Origin: Acidobacteriaceae bacterium | GTDB lineage: Bacteria > Acidobacteriota > Terriglobia > Terriglobales > Acidobacteriaceae | Assembly: GCA_035944135.1 (NCBI GenBank) | Contig: DASZBM010000003.1 | Location: forward strand, 34,261-98,260 | Length of the DNA: 64,000 nucleotides | Reading direction: 5' to 3' | Notes under the pieces: model-generated | What the model saw: the letters and a program-made list of their open reading frames with translations, nothing else | Database searches by the model: none | Told to the model about the DNA's origin: nothing | In this document: positions 1-8,732 of the stretch, piece after piece | Numbering within the stretch: the stretch's first letter is position 1 | How the letters are laid out: each line of letters starts with the position of its first letter | Made by a program: the position numbers and the translations under genes

Positions 1-324
1 AACGCAGATCCCCTTCGGGGGATGACAGAAAGAAGGGCAAAAGCACTCGCGCGCTACCATGCGCGATAACCCACCCTTTCACGATGAAACCGTGAAAGGG
101 TAGGCCACCCGGTTCCTTTCCTCACGATGGAGCGATGAAAAGATGGGCCACCCGGCAAAAGCAGGTCCTTCCGCTTCGGCAAGCTCAGGGTCAGGATGAC
201 AGAAAGAAGGGCAAAAGCAAAGCAAGAGCAAAACACTCGCGCGTCTTAACGCGCGATGCCCACCTTAGCGACGATGAAGCCGTCGCGAAGATGGGGCACC
301 CGATTGTTCGCTGATTGGTTCGGG
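1..324. repeat. Gene-free repeat mosaic with REP-like hairpins
   Basis: No credible gene lies here. A TTCG-loop hairpin occupies 8-23 (ATCCCC/GGGGAT). A 24-bp direct repeat beginning GATGACAGAAAGAAGGGC occurs at 21-44 and again at 195-218. A perfect 11-bp stem, 73-83 with 91-101, has loop ATGAAAC. A second stem, 264-273 with 281-290 with one mismatch, has loop ATGAAGC. A third, degraded version lies between about 115 and 145. Each hairpin is followed by a GGCCACCCGG-like or GGGGCACCCG tail. The layout looks like several copies of one or two interspersed palindromic elements. Whether the family is genome-wide cannot be seen from this window. Confidence 0.7.
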
Positions 325-1962
325 CTATTGGTGGGCGGTGGTGGTGTCGGGGGCGGTGCTGGCGGTTTCGGTGGTCTTCTGCTCGGAGGGAAGCTTGTGC
401 TCTTCGAGAGCAAGGGCCTCGGGCATGAAGGTGAGGGCCTGCTTGATCTGCGGATCCCACTCGGCGCGGACCTTCAGGCCTTCGGCCTGGCCGAACTGGG
501 AGGTGAAGAGCTCGGCTTTGATCATGGCCTTGGTCCAGTCGAGATTGTCGGCGAAGTCCTTCTCGGTGTAGTCGATCTTCTGCGAGTGCAGGAAGTTCTG
601 GAACTCGCTGAGCACGGCATCATCGACGGTGAAGTCGCGCGAGATGGTGTGGTTGGCCAGATAGTGCGTCGAGAAGTCGAAGAAGGCGCGGTGCGGAGGG
701 GTGAGAAGCAGCTCCTGGAAGTGAGTGGTCTTGATCTCCGGAATCTTCTCGTCGGGGGTGATGCCGCCGCCGCCGTAGACCGGACGGCCGGCGTCGGTCA
801 GTTTGACTTCGCGATTGGTTTTGTCGGCGGGCAGCGCGTCATTGCGAACATAGTAGTAGTCATACAGCGAAACGTTGTTGTAGTTGCGCTGGATGAGGCG
901 GCCGGACGGCGTGTAGTAATGGAAGGTCGTCAGGGCGAGACCGGTGTTCTCGGAGATCGGGAAGACGGTCTGGACGAGCCCTTTGCCGAAGGTGGTTTCG
1001 CCGACGATGAGGGCACGGTCGTGATCCTGCAGAGCGCCGGAGACGATCTCGGCGGCGGAGGCGGTGTCGCGGTTCACGAGAACGACGACGGGGTACTTGA
1101 GGTTAGAGCCGGTCGGCGCGCGGTAGACCTGATCCGGGAAGGCGCGGCCGCGCTGGGAGACGACGATCTGACCCTTCTGGAGGAACTTGTCGGCGGTATT
1201 GACGGCCTCGTTGAGCAGGCCGCCGGGGTTTTCGCGGAGGTCGATGACCAGACCCTGGCAATTGGGGCCGAACTTGTCCAGCGCTTCCTGGACCTCGTGG
1301 GAGGTGGTCTCCATGAACTGGGTGACGTGGATATAGCCGACGTTCGGCTTGATCATGAAGGCGATGTCGACGGAGTAGCGGGGAATCTCGTCGCGAACCA
1401 GGTCGAAGACGAGGGGCTTGGCCGAGCCCTCACGCGCCATGGTGACGCTGACGTGAGTGCCGCGGGGCCCTTTGAGCATGGAGGCGACGGCGGCGGAGTC
1501 CATGTTCTCCGTGGACTTGCCGTCGACGGCGAGGATGACGTCGCCGGGGCGGATTCCGGCCTTGTAGGCGGGGGTGCCCTCAAACGGGGCGAGCACGACG
1601 ATCTTGTTTTCCTGCGGCTGGATCTGCATGCCGACGCCGTAGTACTTGCCGTGCTGGTCTTCGCGCATCTGGGCGAAGGCTTTGGGATCGTAGAAGTTCG
1701 AGTGGGGGTCGAGCACGTGGAGCATGCCCGGGATGGCGCCGTCGTAGATGGATTTGTCGACCTGGTCGGTGTTGAGCTTGTCCGCGTAGTTCTGCTCGAC
1801 GAGGGCGTAGACGTCGGTGAACTGCTTCATGGAGTCGCGGAGGGTGGACTCGTCGGAGGCGGATTGAGCGGCGACGCGACCGCCGATGATGGAGCCGGTG
1901 ACGCCGCAGGCAGTAAGGAAGATGGCTGCGGAAAAGAGGGCGCGGCGGGTACGCGAAGTCAT
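325..1962 (-). CDS. S41 family C-terminal processing peptidase (CtpA-like)
   Basis: Serine protease of the carboxyl-terminal processing family, acting in the periplasm or at the membrane on unfolded or tagged C-termini. The 545-aa product opens with a hydrophobic export segment (residues 8-33), possibly lipidated at Cys19 (FLTAC-G). An N-terminal region is followed by a PDZ domain at about 105-190 (GVGMQIQ, AGIRPGDVI) and the S41 core at about 205-400. The catalytic pair is visible as Ser302 in DTASAAEIV and Lys327 in TTFGKG. The start at 1962 was chosen because it gives the signal segment; the open frame runs much further upstream, across the divergent surA-like gene, and is spurious there. 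The protein has about 140 residues beyond the core. The family is certain; the exact paralogue is not. Confidence 0.93.
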   Translation of the reverse strand: MTSRTRRALFSAAIFLTACGVTGSIIGGRVAAQSASDESTLRDSMKQFTDVYALVEQNYADKLNTDQVDKSIYDGAIPGMLHVLDPHSNFYDPKAFAQMREDQHGKYYGVGMQIQPQENKIVVLAPFEGTPAYKAGIRPGDVILAVDGKSTENMDSAAVASMLKGPRGTHVSVTMAREGSAKPLVFDLVRDEIPRYSVDIAFMIKPNVGYIHVTQFMETTSHEVQEALDKFGPNCQGLVIDLRENPGGLLNEAVNTADKFLQKGQIVVSQRGRAFPDQVYRAPTGSNLKYPVVVLVNRDTASAAEIVSGALQDHDRALIVGETTFGKGLVQTVFPISENTGLALTTFHYYTPSGRLIQRNYNNVSLYDYYYVRNDALPADKTNREVKLTDAGRPVYGGGGITPDEKIPEIKTTHFQELLLTPPHRAFFDFSTHYLANHTISRDFTVDDAVLSEFQNFLHSQKIDYTEKDFADNLDWTKAMIKAELFTSQFGQAEGLKVRAEWDPQIKQALTFMPEALALEEHKLPSEQKTTETASTAPDTTTAHQ

Positions 1963-2256
1963 GGCGGGGAAGGAACCTCGAACGAGAGCAGACAAGGCCC
2001 GGAAAGTGCGGAAATCGGGCCGCTGCACGTTGGACGAGTATAGCATTCGGGCGGTGAGCATCGGGCGGTGACGATAGGGCGAGTCGATGGCAAGCAGAGG
2101 GGCTTGCGCGCAGGTAGAATGGTCGCACTGGATGACCTCAGGCAGGCGATGCGGTCGAACTAACAGCGCTGCAGAGCGGCTGGCAGCCCGGGTCGGGATG
2201 ACCTGGGTCGGGCGGGCCGGAGAGTCTGCTGCGAGGAGAGGTCCCCGAAGGAACGG
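1963..2256. promoter_or_regulatory. Divergent intergenic region between ctpA-like and surA-like genes
   Basis: This 294-bp region separates two oppositely oriented envelope protein-quality genes and must hold both promoters. A -10-like TAGAAT is present at 2115-2120 on the plus strand, but no convincing -35 lies 16-18 bp upstream of it. Just upstream of the plus-strand start, GAGGAGAGG (around 2234) and AAGGAACGG (around 2248) are purine-rich, and the second is placed as a ribosome binding site. No small gene is recognisable. Confidence 0.4.
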
Positions 2257-4197
2257 ATGATCAGGAAGCGCAATTATTCCCAGGCTTTTAGCCGGTTTCA
2301 GTTTCAGCGTATGAGCCGGTTTGCCGGCGTGGTTCTGGCAGCGTCGCTGGCTGCCACCCCGAGTTTGCTGGCGCAGGTAAGCGCTCAGCAGCCGAACTAC
2401 CCGGTTCCGGGCGGCGGCGTGACGCCTGCTCCGCAGCCCCAGCTTCAGCTTCCTCCACTGCCGGCAGCGACGCCCATCACGCCGAACGGAACGGTCGTGG
2501 AGGATGTGGTCGCGCGCGTGAATGATCAGATCATCACGCGGAGCGAATACGCGCGGGCCGAGCAGCAGTTGATGGAGCAGGCGCGGCAGGAGAATGTGCC
2601 GGAAGCCGATGTTCAGGCAAAGCTGCATGACCTGCTGCGCGACATGATCGACCAGCAGTTGTTGCTGTCGAAGGGCAAGGAACTGGGCGTTACGGGCGAT
2701 GCGGAGACGATGCGGCGGCTGGACGACATCCGCAAGCAGAATCATCTGGACTCGATGGAAGCGCTGCAGAAGGCGGCGGAGCAGCAGGGTGTGTCGTTTG
2801 AGGATTTCAAGCAGCAGATCCGCAACCAGGTAATCAGCAATGACGTGGTGCAGCAGGAGGTGGGACGCCATCTGAACCTGACGCGAGCGGAGGAAGAGAA
2901 GTACTACAAGGAGCATGGGAAGGATTTTGAGGTGCCGGAGCAGGTGCACCTGAGCGAGATCCTGATTCCCACTCCGGACAATGCGACCGATGCGCAGGTG
3001 GCGGCAGCGCAGCAGAAGGCGGATGCGGTAGAGGCGAAGCTGAAGGGCGGCGCGAACTTCGCGGATACGGCGAAGGCTGACTCGGGCGGACCGACGGCCG
3101 CGGCGGGTGGCGACCTGGGCGACTTCAAGCGCGGAATGCTGGGCGATGTGCTGGAGAAGGCGACGTTCTCGCTGCCGGCAGGGAGCTATACGCAGCCCAT
3201 CCGGACGCGACAGGGATTCGTGATTTTGAAGGTGGACAGCCATCAGCAGGCGGGGATTCCGCCGCTGGAGACTGTGGAGCGGCAGGTGGAGGAGGCGATT
3301 TACTTCCAGCAGCTGCAGCCGGCGCTGCGCGCTTACCTGACGAAGGCGCGCGAGGATGCGTACATCGACATCAAGCCGGGGTTTGTGGATTCGGGCGCGG
3401 CCAAGCAGCAGACCAAGCCTGAGTTCACCGCGTATGCTCCTCCTCCGCCGAAGAAGAAGACGGTGAAGAAGCAGCGCGTGGAGCAGGAGAAGGCTGCGAG
3501 GGCGCAGGCGGATCTGGCGGCAGCGCGTGAGAAGGAAGCTCAGAAGCAGGCAGCCAAAGCTGCGGTTGCTTCGGGTGGAAAAGCGCCGAAGAAACAGAAG
3601 ATCCATCGCGAGAAGATTCGCTACGGGCAGGCGCCGGAGAAGGCGCTGCCGGGCGGCACGACGCAGACGGCGGAGGCGGGGAATGACGCTCAGCCGCTGG
3701 GGCAGACGGCGGGAGCGGCGATGGCGCCTTCCGAGTCGGTGACGACGCTGACGACGGGTACGGGTGCCGACGAGAACAGCACCGACGCGTTGGCGCCGAA
3801 GCCGGTGGCGGAGCGCAAGACGCGCTTCACGGATCGGGAAAAAGAGACGGAAGCGGCACGTGCGGAGCAGAAGGTCAGCAAGGCAGAGGTGAAAGCGTCG
3901 AAGCGGCCAGTTGCGGCGACGTCCCAGCAGACAGCTGACGAGAAGACGCGCGCGGCTCCGCTGGGCCTGAACGGGAATACAGGAAAGAAGAAAAAGGCGA
4001 AGGTAAAGCGGGTGAAGGGCGAGCCGAAGGAGCGGATGCAGGAGAAGCCGAAGCCGGTGGATACAACCCCGACCGTCGCTCCGACGGTGAACCCGGCGCT
4101 GGGCGGCACGGCGCCGGCGGCACAGGATGCGCCGGCAAACCAGGCTCCGGCGGCAGGAACGCAGGCTCCGGCTCCGGGAACGGCTACGCCCCAGTAG
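2257..4197 (+). CDS. SurA-like periplasmic chaperone / peptidyl-prolyl isomerase with long basic tail
   Basis: Predicted periplasmic foldase for outer-membrane proteins. The 646-aa product has a signal peptide (hydrophobic stretch about residues 22-39, ending SLLAQ), a Pro-rich linker, a SurA N-terminal helical domain (about 60-210, opening VVEDVVARVNDQIITRSEY) and one parvulin/PpiC rotamase domain (about 225-330, with VHLSEILI and GDLGDFKRGML). After residue about 370 there is a 270-residue tail rich in Lys, Ala, Glu and Pro, which is not part of the classical protein (E. coli SurA is about 430 aa with two parvulin domains). An alternative start at 2311 would also keep the signal peptide. 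It is divergent from a CtpA-type protease, a sensible pairing for envelope quality control. The fold is certain; equivalence to SurA is inferred. Confidence 0.88.
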   Translation: MIRKRNYSQAFSRFQFQRMSRFAGVVLAASLAATPSLLAQVSAQQPNYPVPGGGVTPAPQPQLQLPPLPAATPITPNGTVVEDVVARVNDQIITRSEYARAEQQLMEQARQENVPEADVQAKLHDLLRDMIDQQLLLSKGKELGVTGDAETMRRLDDIRKQNHLDSMEALQKAAEQQGVSFEDFKQQIRNQVISNDVVQQEVGRHLNLTRAEEEKYYKEHGKDFEVPEQVHLSEILIPTPDNATDAQVAAAQQKADAVEAKLKGGANFADTAKADSGGPTAAAGGDLGDFKRGMLGDVLEKATFSLPAGSYTQPIRTRQGFVILKVDSHQQAGIPPLETVERQVEEAIYFQQLQPALRAYLTKAREDAYIDIKPGFVDSGAAKQQTKPEFTAYAPPPPKKKTVKKQRVEQEKAARAQADLAAAREKEAQKQAAKAAVASGGKAPKKQKIHREKIRYGQAPEKALPGGTTQTAEAGNDAQPLGQTAGAAMAPSESVTTLTTGTGADENSTDALAPKPVAERKTRFTDREKETEAARAEQKVSKAEVKASKRPVAATSQQTADEKTRAAPLGLNGNTGKKKKAKVKRVKGEPKERMQEKPKPVDTTPTVAPTVNPALGGTAPAAQDAPANQAPAAGTQAPAPGTATPQ

Positions 4198-4224
4198 AGC
4201 GGTTGTGAACCTGCTTTCTCACGG

Positions 4225-4249
4225 AAGAGCCCCGGTATTCGGGGCTCTT
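4225..4249 (+). terminator. Hairpin terminator after the surA-like gene
   Basis: A perfect 10-bp inverted repeat (AAGAGCCCCG with CGGGGCTCTT) with a 5-nt GTATT loop lies 27 bp after the stop codon and about 20 bp before the next start. There is no clear T-run after the stem, so it may be a weak intrinsic terminator or an mRNA-stabilising hairpin. Confidence 0.6.
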
Positions 4250-4270
4250 GCCATATTCTGAGACGAACCG

Positions 4271-5413
4271 ATGAAAGACTTCTTTGTTGCCGATGCGGCG
4301 CGCTTTGAGAACCAGGTGGTCACGACCTTCTTCTGTTTGGCGTCGATTAGTTTGAGGGACCGCAAGGGCGGTGGCGGGCAGTATCTTGCGCTGACGCTGT
4401 CGGATAAGACCGGGCAGTTCGAGGCAAGGATGTGGGAGGAGTTCGCGAACGTTGTGGAGACGTGCGCGGAGGGCTGCTACGTCAAAGTGCAGGGACAGAT
4501 TTCGAAGTACAACGGCAAGTTTCAGATCACGCTGACGCGGATGCGTCCGGCGGCCGAGGGCGAGATCGAATCGGCGGACTTCGTGCCGACCACGCAGTAC
4601 GAGGTTCCCGCGATGATGGCGGAGCTGCGCGGGTATGTGGAGAGGTTTGCGAATCCGCATCTGCGCGCGCTGGTGCTGAGGTTCTTCGATGATCCGGGGA
4701 TTGGCGCGGCGTTTCAGGAGGCGCCGGCGGCGAAGCGGCTGCATCATGCGTGGCTGGGCGGGTTGCTGGAGCATGTGCTGGCGCTGGTGCGGGTGTGTCG
4801 GGCGACTGCGCCGTTTTATCCGGAGGTCGATCCGGACCTGCTGGTGACCGGAGCGATTCTGCACGACATCGGCAAGGTGCGGGAGCTGAGCTGGCGGTCA
4901 AATTTCAACTACACGCTGGAAGGGCAGCTCGTCGGGCACATCACGATCGCGCAGCGGATGCTGGCAGAGGCAATCTCTGCGATGGATGCGGAGGCGCGTG
5001 AGCGCGCGCAGGTGAATGGCGAAGAGCCTGTGGTGTTTCCGGAGCCGCTGCGTGTGCTGGTGGAGCACATGATCCTGGCGCATCATGGCAAGCTGGAGTT
5101 CGGTTCGCCGAAGCTGCCTATGACGCCGGAGGCGATGCTGCTGAGTGCGCTGGACGATCTCGAGGCTAAGTTCCAGACGATGCGCGCGGAGTTTGCGGCG
5201 GCTCGGGACGCGGGTCGGCGGCCTGATGAGCCGACGGAGTGGGTGCGGTCGATGGACCGGAACCTGTTCGATTCGCGCAGATTTCTGGAGTCGCAGGCGC
5301 CATCGAAGGATGTGATCAGCCCGCCGGTGCAGGAGGAAGAACCGCAACAAGCAGAGCACGCCTCCACTCCGAAATCCATTGAGGATCAGCCCTTCGAGTT
5401 TCGAGAGATCTGA
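4271..5413 (+). CDS. OB-fold plus HD-domain 3'-5' exoribonuclease, YhaM family
   Basis: Predicted cytoplasmic 3'-5' exonuclease. The 380-aa protein has an N-terminal OB-fold nucleic-acid binding domain (about 20-95, with LTLSDKTGQFEARMW) followed by an HD phosphohydrolase domain (about 150-300). Visible HD metal ligands are His158/His159 (RLHHAWLGGLLEHV) and His198-Asp199 (ILHDIGKV), with a later HMILAHHG segment. This domain order and spacing match YhaM/CbpA1-type nucleases; YhaM of Bacillus is about 314 aa, so this one carries an extra acidic C-terminal tail. Its TGA overlaps the ATG of the next gene by one base (TGATG), implying translational coupling to a GH28 enzyme, an odd pairing. Confidence 0.87.
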   Translation: MKDFFVADAARFENQVVTTFFCLASISLRDRKGGGGQYLALTLSDKTGQFEARMWEEFANVVETCAEGCYVKVQGQISKYNGKFQITLTRMRPAAEGEIESADFVPTTQYEVPAMMAELRGYVERFANPHLRALVLRFFDDPGIGAAFQEAPAAKRLHHAWLGGLLEHVLALVRVCRATAPFYPEVDPDLLVTGAILHDIGKVRELSWRSNFNYTLEGQLVGHITIAQRMLAEAISAMDAEARERAQVNGEEPVVFPEPLRVLVEHMILAHHGKLEFGSPKLPMTPEAMLLSALDDLEAKFQTMRAEFAAARDAGRRPDEPTEWVRSMDRNLFDSRRFLESQAPSKDVISPPVQEEEPQQAEHASTPKSIEDQPFEFREI

Positions 5414-6885
5414 TGAAGTGGGCGCAGGGGCGGCGGGCGCGGATTCTTTTCTCGATATCCGCCGTGTTTTTGTGGGTTGCCGCAGCTTCTGCGCAGGTCT
5501 TTGACATCACTCACTTCGGAGCGAAGCCGAACTCAAGCGAGCCGGCAACGGGTGCGTTTGCGAGCGCTATTGCTGCGGCGAAAGCGGCGGGCGGAGGGAC
5601 GGTCTTTGTGCCGGCAGGGCACTACATCTCCGGGCCGATCGAGTTGATCTCGCATTTGAAACTGGAGTTTGGACCGGGATCAGTGGTGGAGTTTCCGGCG
5701 CAGAAACTGCCGCTGACGTGGGGGCGGCAGCAGGGCGTGGAGACGTTGACGCCGGTGCCGCTGATTGGCGGACATGATCTCGAGGACGTGACGATCACGG
5801 GCACGGGAACGCTGGTGAGCTCGAATGCGGATTGGATGAAGCTGCATCCGCGCAAGCTGGGCGAAGCGAATCATGCGGTGAGTAATGAGTACGCGACAGG
5901 CAAGCAGATGGATGACGTCGGCTCGGCGAACGGGCCGAACTGGGAGCGGCTGCTGAGCGATCTGGAGGCGCACAAGACGATTCCTCGCGCGGAGTATGAG
6001 GCTGCGGGTGAGGAGCTGCGGCCATCGTTTGTGCGGCTGATGAACTCGAAACGTGTGCTGATCGAAGATGTGCACTTTGAGGGCTCGCCGATGTGGACGG
6101 TGCACCTGCTGTACACCGAGTGGGCGACGGTGAGGAATGTGGTGATCGAGACCTATCCGGGCGTGCACACGGACGGAATCGTTGTGGACAGCTCGCGGTT
6201 TGTGCATTTGACGGACGACTACATCGATACAGGTGATGACGGGATTGTGATCAAGTCCGGCAAGGACGCGGACGGCTTGCGCGTGAACCGACCGGCGGAG
6301 GATGTCACGATCACGGGATGCACGGTGCATCATGCGCATGGAGCGGTGACGATTGGCTCGGAGACCTCTGGATCTGTGCGGAATATTGTCGCGGCGAATA
6401 TCACGGCGGTGGAGACAGAGGCCGGCATACGCATCAAGAGCCGGCGCGGGCGCGGAGGCGAGGTGTCGGATGTGCGGTTCAGTAACTGGACGATGCGGAA
6501 TGTGGGGCGCGCGATAGAGGTGACGAACTTCTATCGTATGGAAGGCGAGAAGCCGAATCTGGATGAGGCCGAGCCGGTGAATGCAGGCACGCCGCGCTTT
6601 CGCGATATCGCGATCAATGGCGTGACGGTGGATGGAGCGAAGGAACTGGTGGTGATCGATGGGCTGCCGGAGAGCCCGATCGATGGACTGCGGCTGATAG
6701 ATGTTGTGGGTTCGGGGCAGAGCGGACTGGTTGCGTCCTATGCGACGGACCTGCAGTTGAGCGGCGTTGAGCTGAATGTGGAGAACGGCGTGCCATTTCG
6801 CTTCAGTAATACTCGGGACCTCGTGCTGGATCGCGTGACGTCGCGGAGGCATCCGGCGGACGTGCAGGTCATTGAGCGACGCTGA
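5413..6885 (+). CDS. Glycoside hydrolase family 28 (polygalacturonase-like), secreted
   Basis: Predicted secreted pectin-degrading or related rhamnogalacturonan/xylogalacturonan hydrolase. The 490-aa product has a signal peptide (MKWAQGRRARILFSISAVFL, cleaved after AAASA) and a right-handed beta-helix. GH28 catalytic signatures are present in order: DGIVVD (about residue 252), DTGDDGIVIKSG (about 273-284), HGAVTIGSETSG (about 309-320) and RIKSRRGRGG (about 340-350), which supply the catalytic aspartates, the conserved His and the Arg/Lys of the substrate subsites. The start overlaps the stop of the upstream YhaM-like gene. Fine substrate specificity cannot be told from sequence. It fits a plant-polymer-degrading soil lifestyle. 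Confidence 0.92.
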   Translation: MKWAQGRRARILFSISAVFLWVAAASAQVFDITHFGAKPNSSEPATGAFASAIAAAKAAGGGTVFVPAGHYISGPIELISHLKLEFGPGSVVEFPAQKLPLTWGRQQGVETLTPVPLIGGHDLEDVTITGTGTLVSSNADWMKLHPRKLGEANHAVSNEYATGKQMDDVGSANGPNWERLLSDLEAHKTIPRAEYEAAGEELRPSFVRLMNSKRVLIEDVHFEGSPMWTVHLLYTEWATVRNVVIETYPGVHTDGIVVDSSRFVHLTDDYIDTGDDGIVIKSGKDADGLRVNRPAEDVTITGCTVHHAHGAVTIGSETSGSVRNIVAANITAVETEAGIRIKSRRGRGGEVSDVRFSNWTMRNVGRAIEVTNFYRMEGEKPNLDEAEPVNAGTPRFRDIAINGVTVDGAKELVVIDGLPESPIDGLRLIDVVGSGQSGLVASYATDLQLSGVELNVENGVPFRFSNTRDLVLDRVTSRRHPADVQVIERR

Positions 6886-6908
6886 GCGCAACGAGCGAAG
6901 CGGCTCGC

Positions 6909-6914
6909 TATAAT
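6909..6914 (+). promoter_or_regulatory. -10 box (TATAAT) upstream of aroC
   Basis: A perfect TATAAT lies 50 bp before the proposed aroC start. No good -35 sits 16-18 bp upstream (the nearest, TTGAGC at 6872-6877, is too far). This is a plausible promoter for aroC-def-fmt-rsmB, supported by the -10 alone. Confidence 0.45.
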
Positions 6915-6963
6915 CGCTTAATCAGCGCATATTGATTTGGTTTCGGCGCGTCTTTTTTCTTTT

Positions 6964-8151
6964 ATGCTTCGATTTTCTACAGCGGGTGAGAGCCATGGTG
7001 AGGCTCTGGTTGCACTGATCAGCGGATTGCCCGCGGGTATTCCGGTTGACCAGGAGTTCGTGAACCGCGAGTTGTGGCGGCGTCAGCAGGGATATGGGCG
7101 CGGCGGCCGCATGCGGATCGAGAAGGACGAAGCGCACATTCTCTCCGGCGTGCGGCATGGCAAGACGATTGGCTCACCGATTGCGATGACGCTGGCGAAT
7201 CGCGACTGGAAGAACTGGGAACAGATTCTGCCGGTTGAGGGTGGCGATGCGTCGCAGCATAAGGCTGTGGCGAGCCCGCGGCCGGGGCATGCGGATCTTG
7301 CGGGTGCGCTGAAGTACGACTTTAAGGATGCGCGTTACGTGCTGGAGCGGGCGAGCGCGCGCGAGTCGGCGGCGCGAGTGGCGTGTGGCGCGCTGGCGAA
7401 GCTGCTGCTGCGGGAGCTTGGAGTGCAGGTCGTGAGCCACGTTGTTCGCGTGGGAACAGCGCAGCTTGCGCGCGAGGTTTCGTTTGATGAGGTCGCAGCG
7501 ATTGCTGGCCGCGACGAGGTGATGCTCGCGTGTGCGGATGCGGAGTCCGAGGCCGCGATGAAGGGCGAGGTCGACAAGGCGCTGCGCACGGGTGATACGG
7601 TCGGCGGAGTGTTTGAGGTGATTGTGCACGGGCTGCCGCCGGGCATCGGCACGCACGTGAATTGGGATGAGCGGCTGGATGGCTTGCTGGCGCAGGCGCT
7701 GATGAGTCTGCAGGCGGTGAAGGCGGTTGAGCTTGGACGCGGAGTCACGGCAGCCGAATCGCCAGGGTCCGCGGTGCACGATGCGATTGCGTATGCGAGC
7801 GAGGGAGAGGGCTCGGGCGAGGGCTTCACGCGATTCCGCCGCGAGAGAAATAATGCTGGTGGGGTTGAGGGCGGCATGTCGAACGGCGAGGATGTCGTGG
7901 TGCGCGGCTATCTGAAGCCGATCTCGACGCTGCGTCGGCCGCTTGGCTCGGTGTCGTTTGAGACGCGCGAGGCGACGAAGGCATCGTATGAGCGGTCGGA
8001 TGTTTGCGTCGTGCCGGCGGCGGGAGTTGCGGGCGAGGCCATGGTTGCGCTGACGATTGCGCGGTTGGTGCTGGAGAAGTTCGGCGGCGACAGCCTGAAT
8101 GAATTGAAGCGCAACTTCCACGGATATTGCGAACAGATTCGAGCGTTTTGA
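6964..8151 (+). CDS. aroC: Chorismate synthase
   Basis: Converts 5-enolpyruvylshikimate-3-phosphate to chorismate, the last step of the shikimate pathway, using reduced FMN. The 395-aa product begins MLRFSTAGESHGE, the canonical N-terminus; an in-frame TTG at 6937 would add nine residues that do not belong to the family. Further family blocks are GRGGRMRIEKD, the ASARESAARVACGA block and RNNAGGVEGGMSNGE. There is no obvious ribosome binding site in the pyrimidine-rich leader, so translation may start on a short-leader mRNA. It is followed after 2 bp by def, so it probably heads an operon. aroB is on the other strand at 14.2-15.3 kb. Confidence 0.97.
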   Translation: MLRFSTAGESHGEALVALISGLPAGIPVDQEFVNRELWRRQQGYGRGGRMRIEKDEAHILSGVRHGKTIGSPIAMTLANRDWKNWEQILPVEGGDASQHKAVASPRPGHADLAGALKYDFKDARYVLERASARESAARVACGALAKLLLRELGVQVVSHVVRVGTAQLAREVSFDEVAAIAGRDEVMLACADAESEAAMKGEVDKALRTGDTVGGVFEVIVHGLPPGIGTHVNWDERLDGLLAQALMSLQAVKAVELGRGVTAAESPGSAVHDAIAYASEGEGSGEGFTRFRRERNNAGGVEGGMSNGEDVVVRGYLKPISTLRRPLGSVSFETREATKASYERSDVCVVPAAGVAGEAMVALTIARLVLEKFGGDSLNELKRNFHGYCEQIRAF

Positions 8152-8153
8152 AT

Positions 8154-8726
8154 ATGAGCGAAAAGAAGGAAAACGAGAGCGCAACTGCCGTTGCCGCGAC
8201 TGAGCAGGAAGGTGCGAAGATCCATCCGATCGTGAAGTATCCAGACCCTGTGCTGGCGACAAAGGGCGCGGCGGTGACGGAGTTCGGGCGGGAGCTCGCG
8301 CAGTTTGTGGAAGAGATGTTTGCGAGTATGTATGCCGCACACGGGATCGGCCTTGCGGCTCCGCAGATCGGCGTGTCGAAGCGCATCACGGTGATCGATG
8401 TGAGCTTCAAGGAACAGCCGGAAGACAAGCTGGTGCTGATTAATCCGGAGATCGTGGAGCGCGAGGGAAAGCAGTTCGAGGAAGAGGGCTGCCTGAGTCT
8501 GCCGGAGATCCGCGAGAAGGTGCAGCGCGCGGCGCGTGTGAAGGTGCGGGCGCAGGATGTGAACGGCGAGTTCTTTGAGGTTGAAGGCGAGGAGCTTCTT
8601 GCGAGAGCGATGCAGCACGAGATCGACCACCTGGATGGCGTGCTGTTCATCGACCGGCTGAGCACGCTGAAGCGCGACCTGGTAAAGCGACGGATCCGCA
8701 AGCTGCAGAAGAACGGGCAGTGGTGA
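8154..8726 (+). CDS. def: Peptide deformylase
   Basis: Removes the N-formyl group from nascent proteins; metal-dependent and cytoplasmic. The 190-aa product shows all three family motifs: GIGLAAPQIG (motif I), EEGCLSLPE (motif II, Cys metal ligand) and QHEIDHLDG (motif III, HExxH metal ligands). It has a roughly 25-residue charged N-terminal extension (starting MSEKKENES) before the conserved IHPIVKYPDPVL. The start 2 bp after the aroC stop was preferred over one inside aroC. It is followed by fmt, the enzyme that adds the formyl group it removes, a widely conserved pairing. Confidence 0.97.
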   Translation: MSEKKENESATAVAATEQEGAKIHPIVKYPDPVLATKGAAVTEFGRELAQFVEEMFASMYAAHGIGLAAPQIGVSKRITVIDVSFKEQPEDKLVLINPEIVEREGKQFEEEGCLSLPEIREKVQRAARVKVRAQDVNGEFFEVEGEELLARAMQHEIDHLDGVLFIDRLSTLKRDLVKRRIRKLQKNGQW

Positions 8727-8732
8727 CGGCCG

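Noticed and set aside
256..2043. Long plus-strand open frame (about 595 codons) opposite the ctpA-like gene
   Set aside because: It is the GC-rich antisense shadow of a gene with PDZ and S41 catalytic motifs; its translation has no domain and has repetitive Gly/Val/Asp composition.
6937..6963. TTG start nine codons upstream of aroC
   Set aside because: Adds residues absent from chorismate synthases and has no better ribosome binding site than the ATG at 6964.
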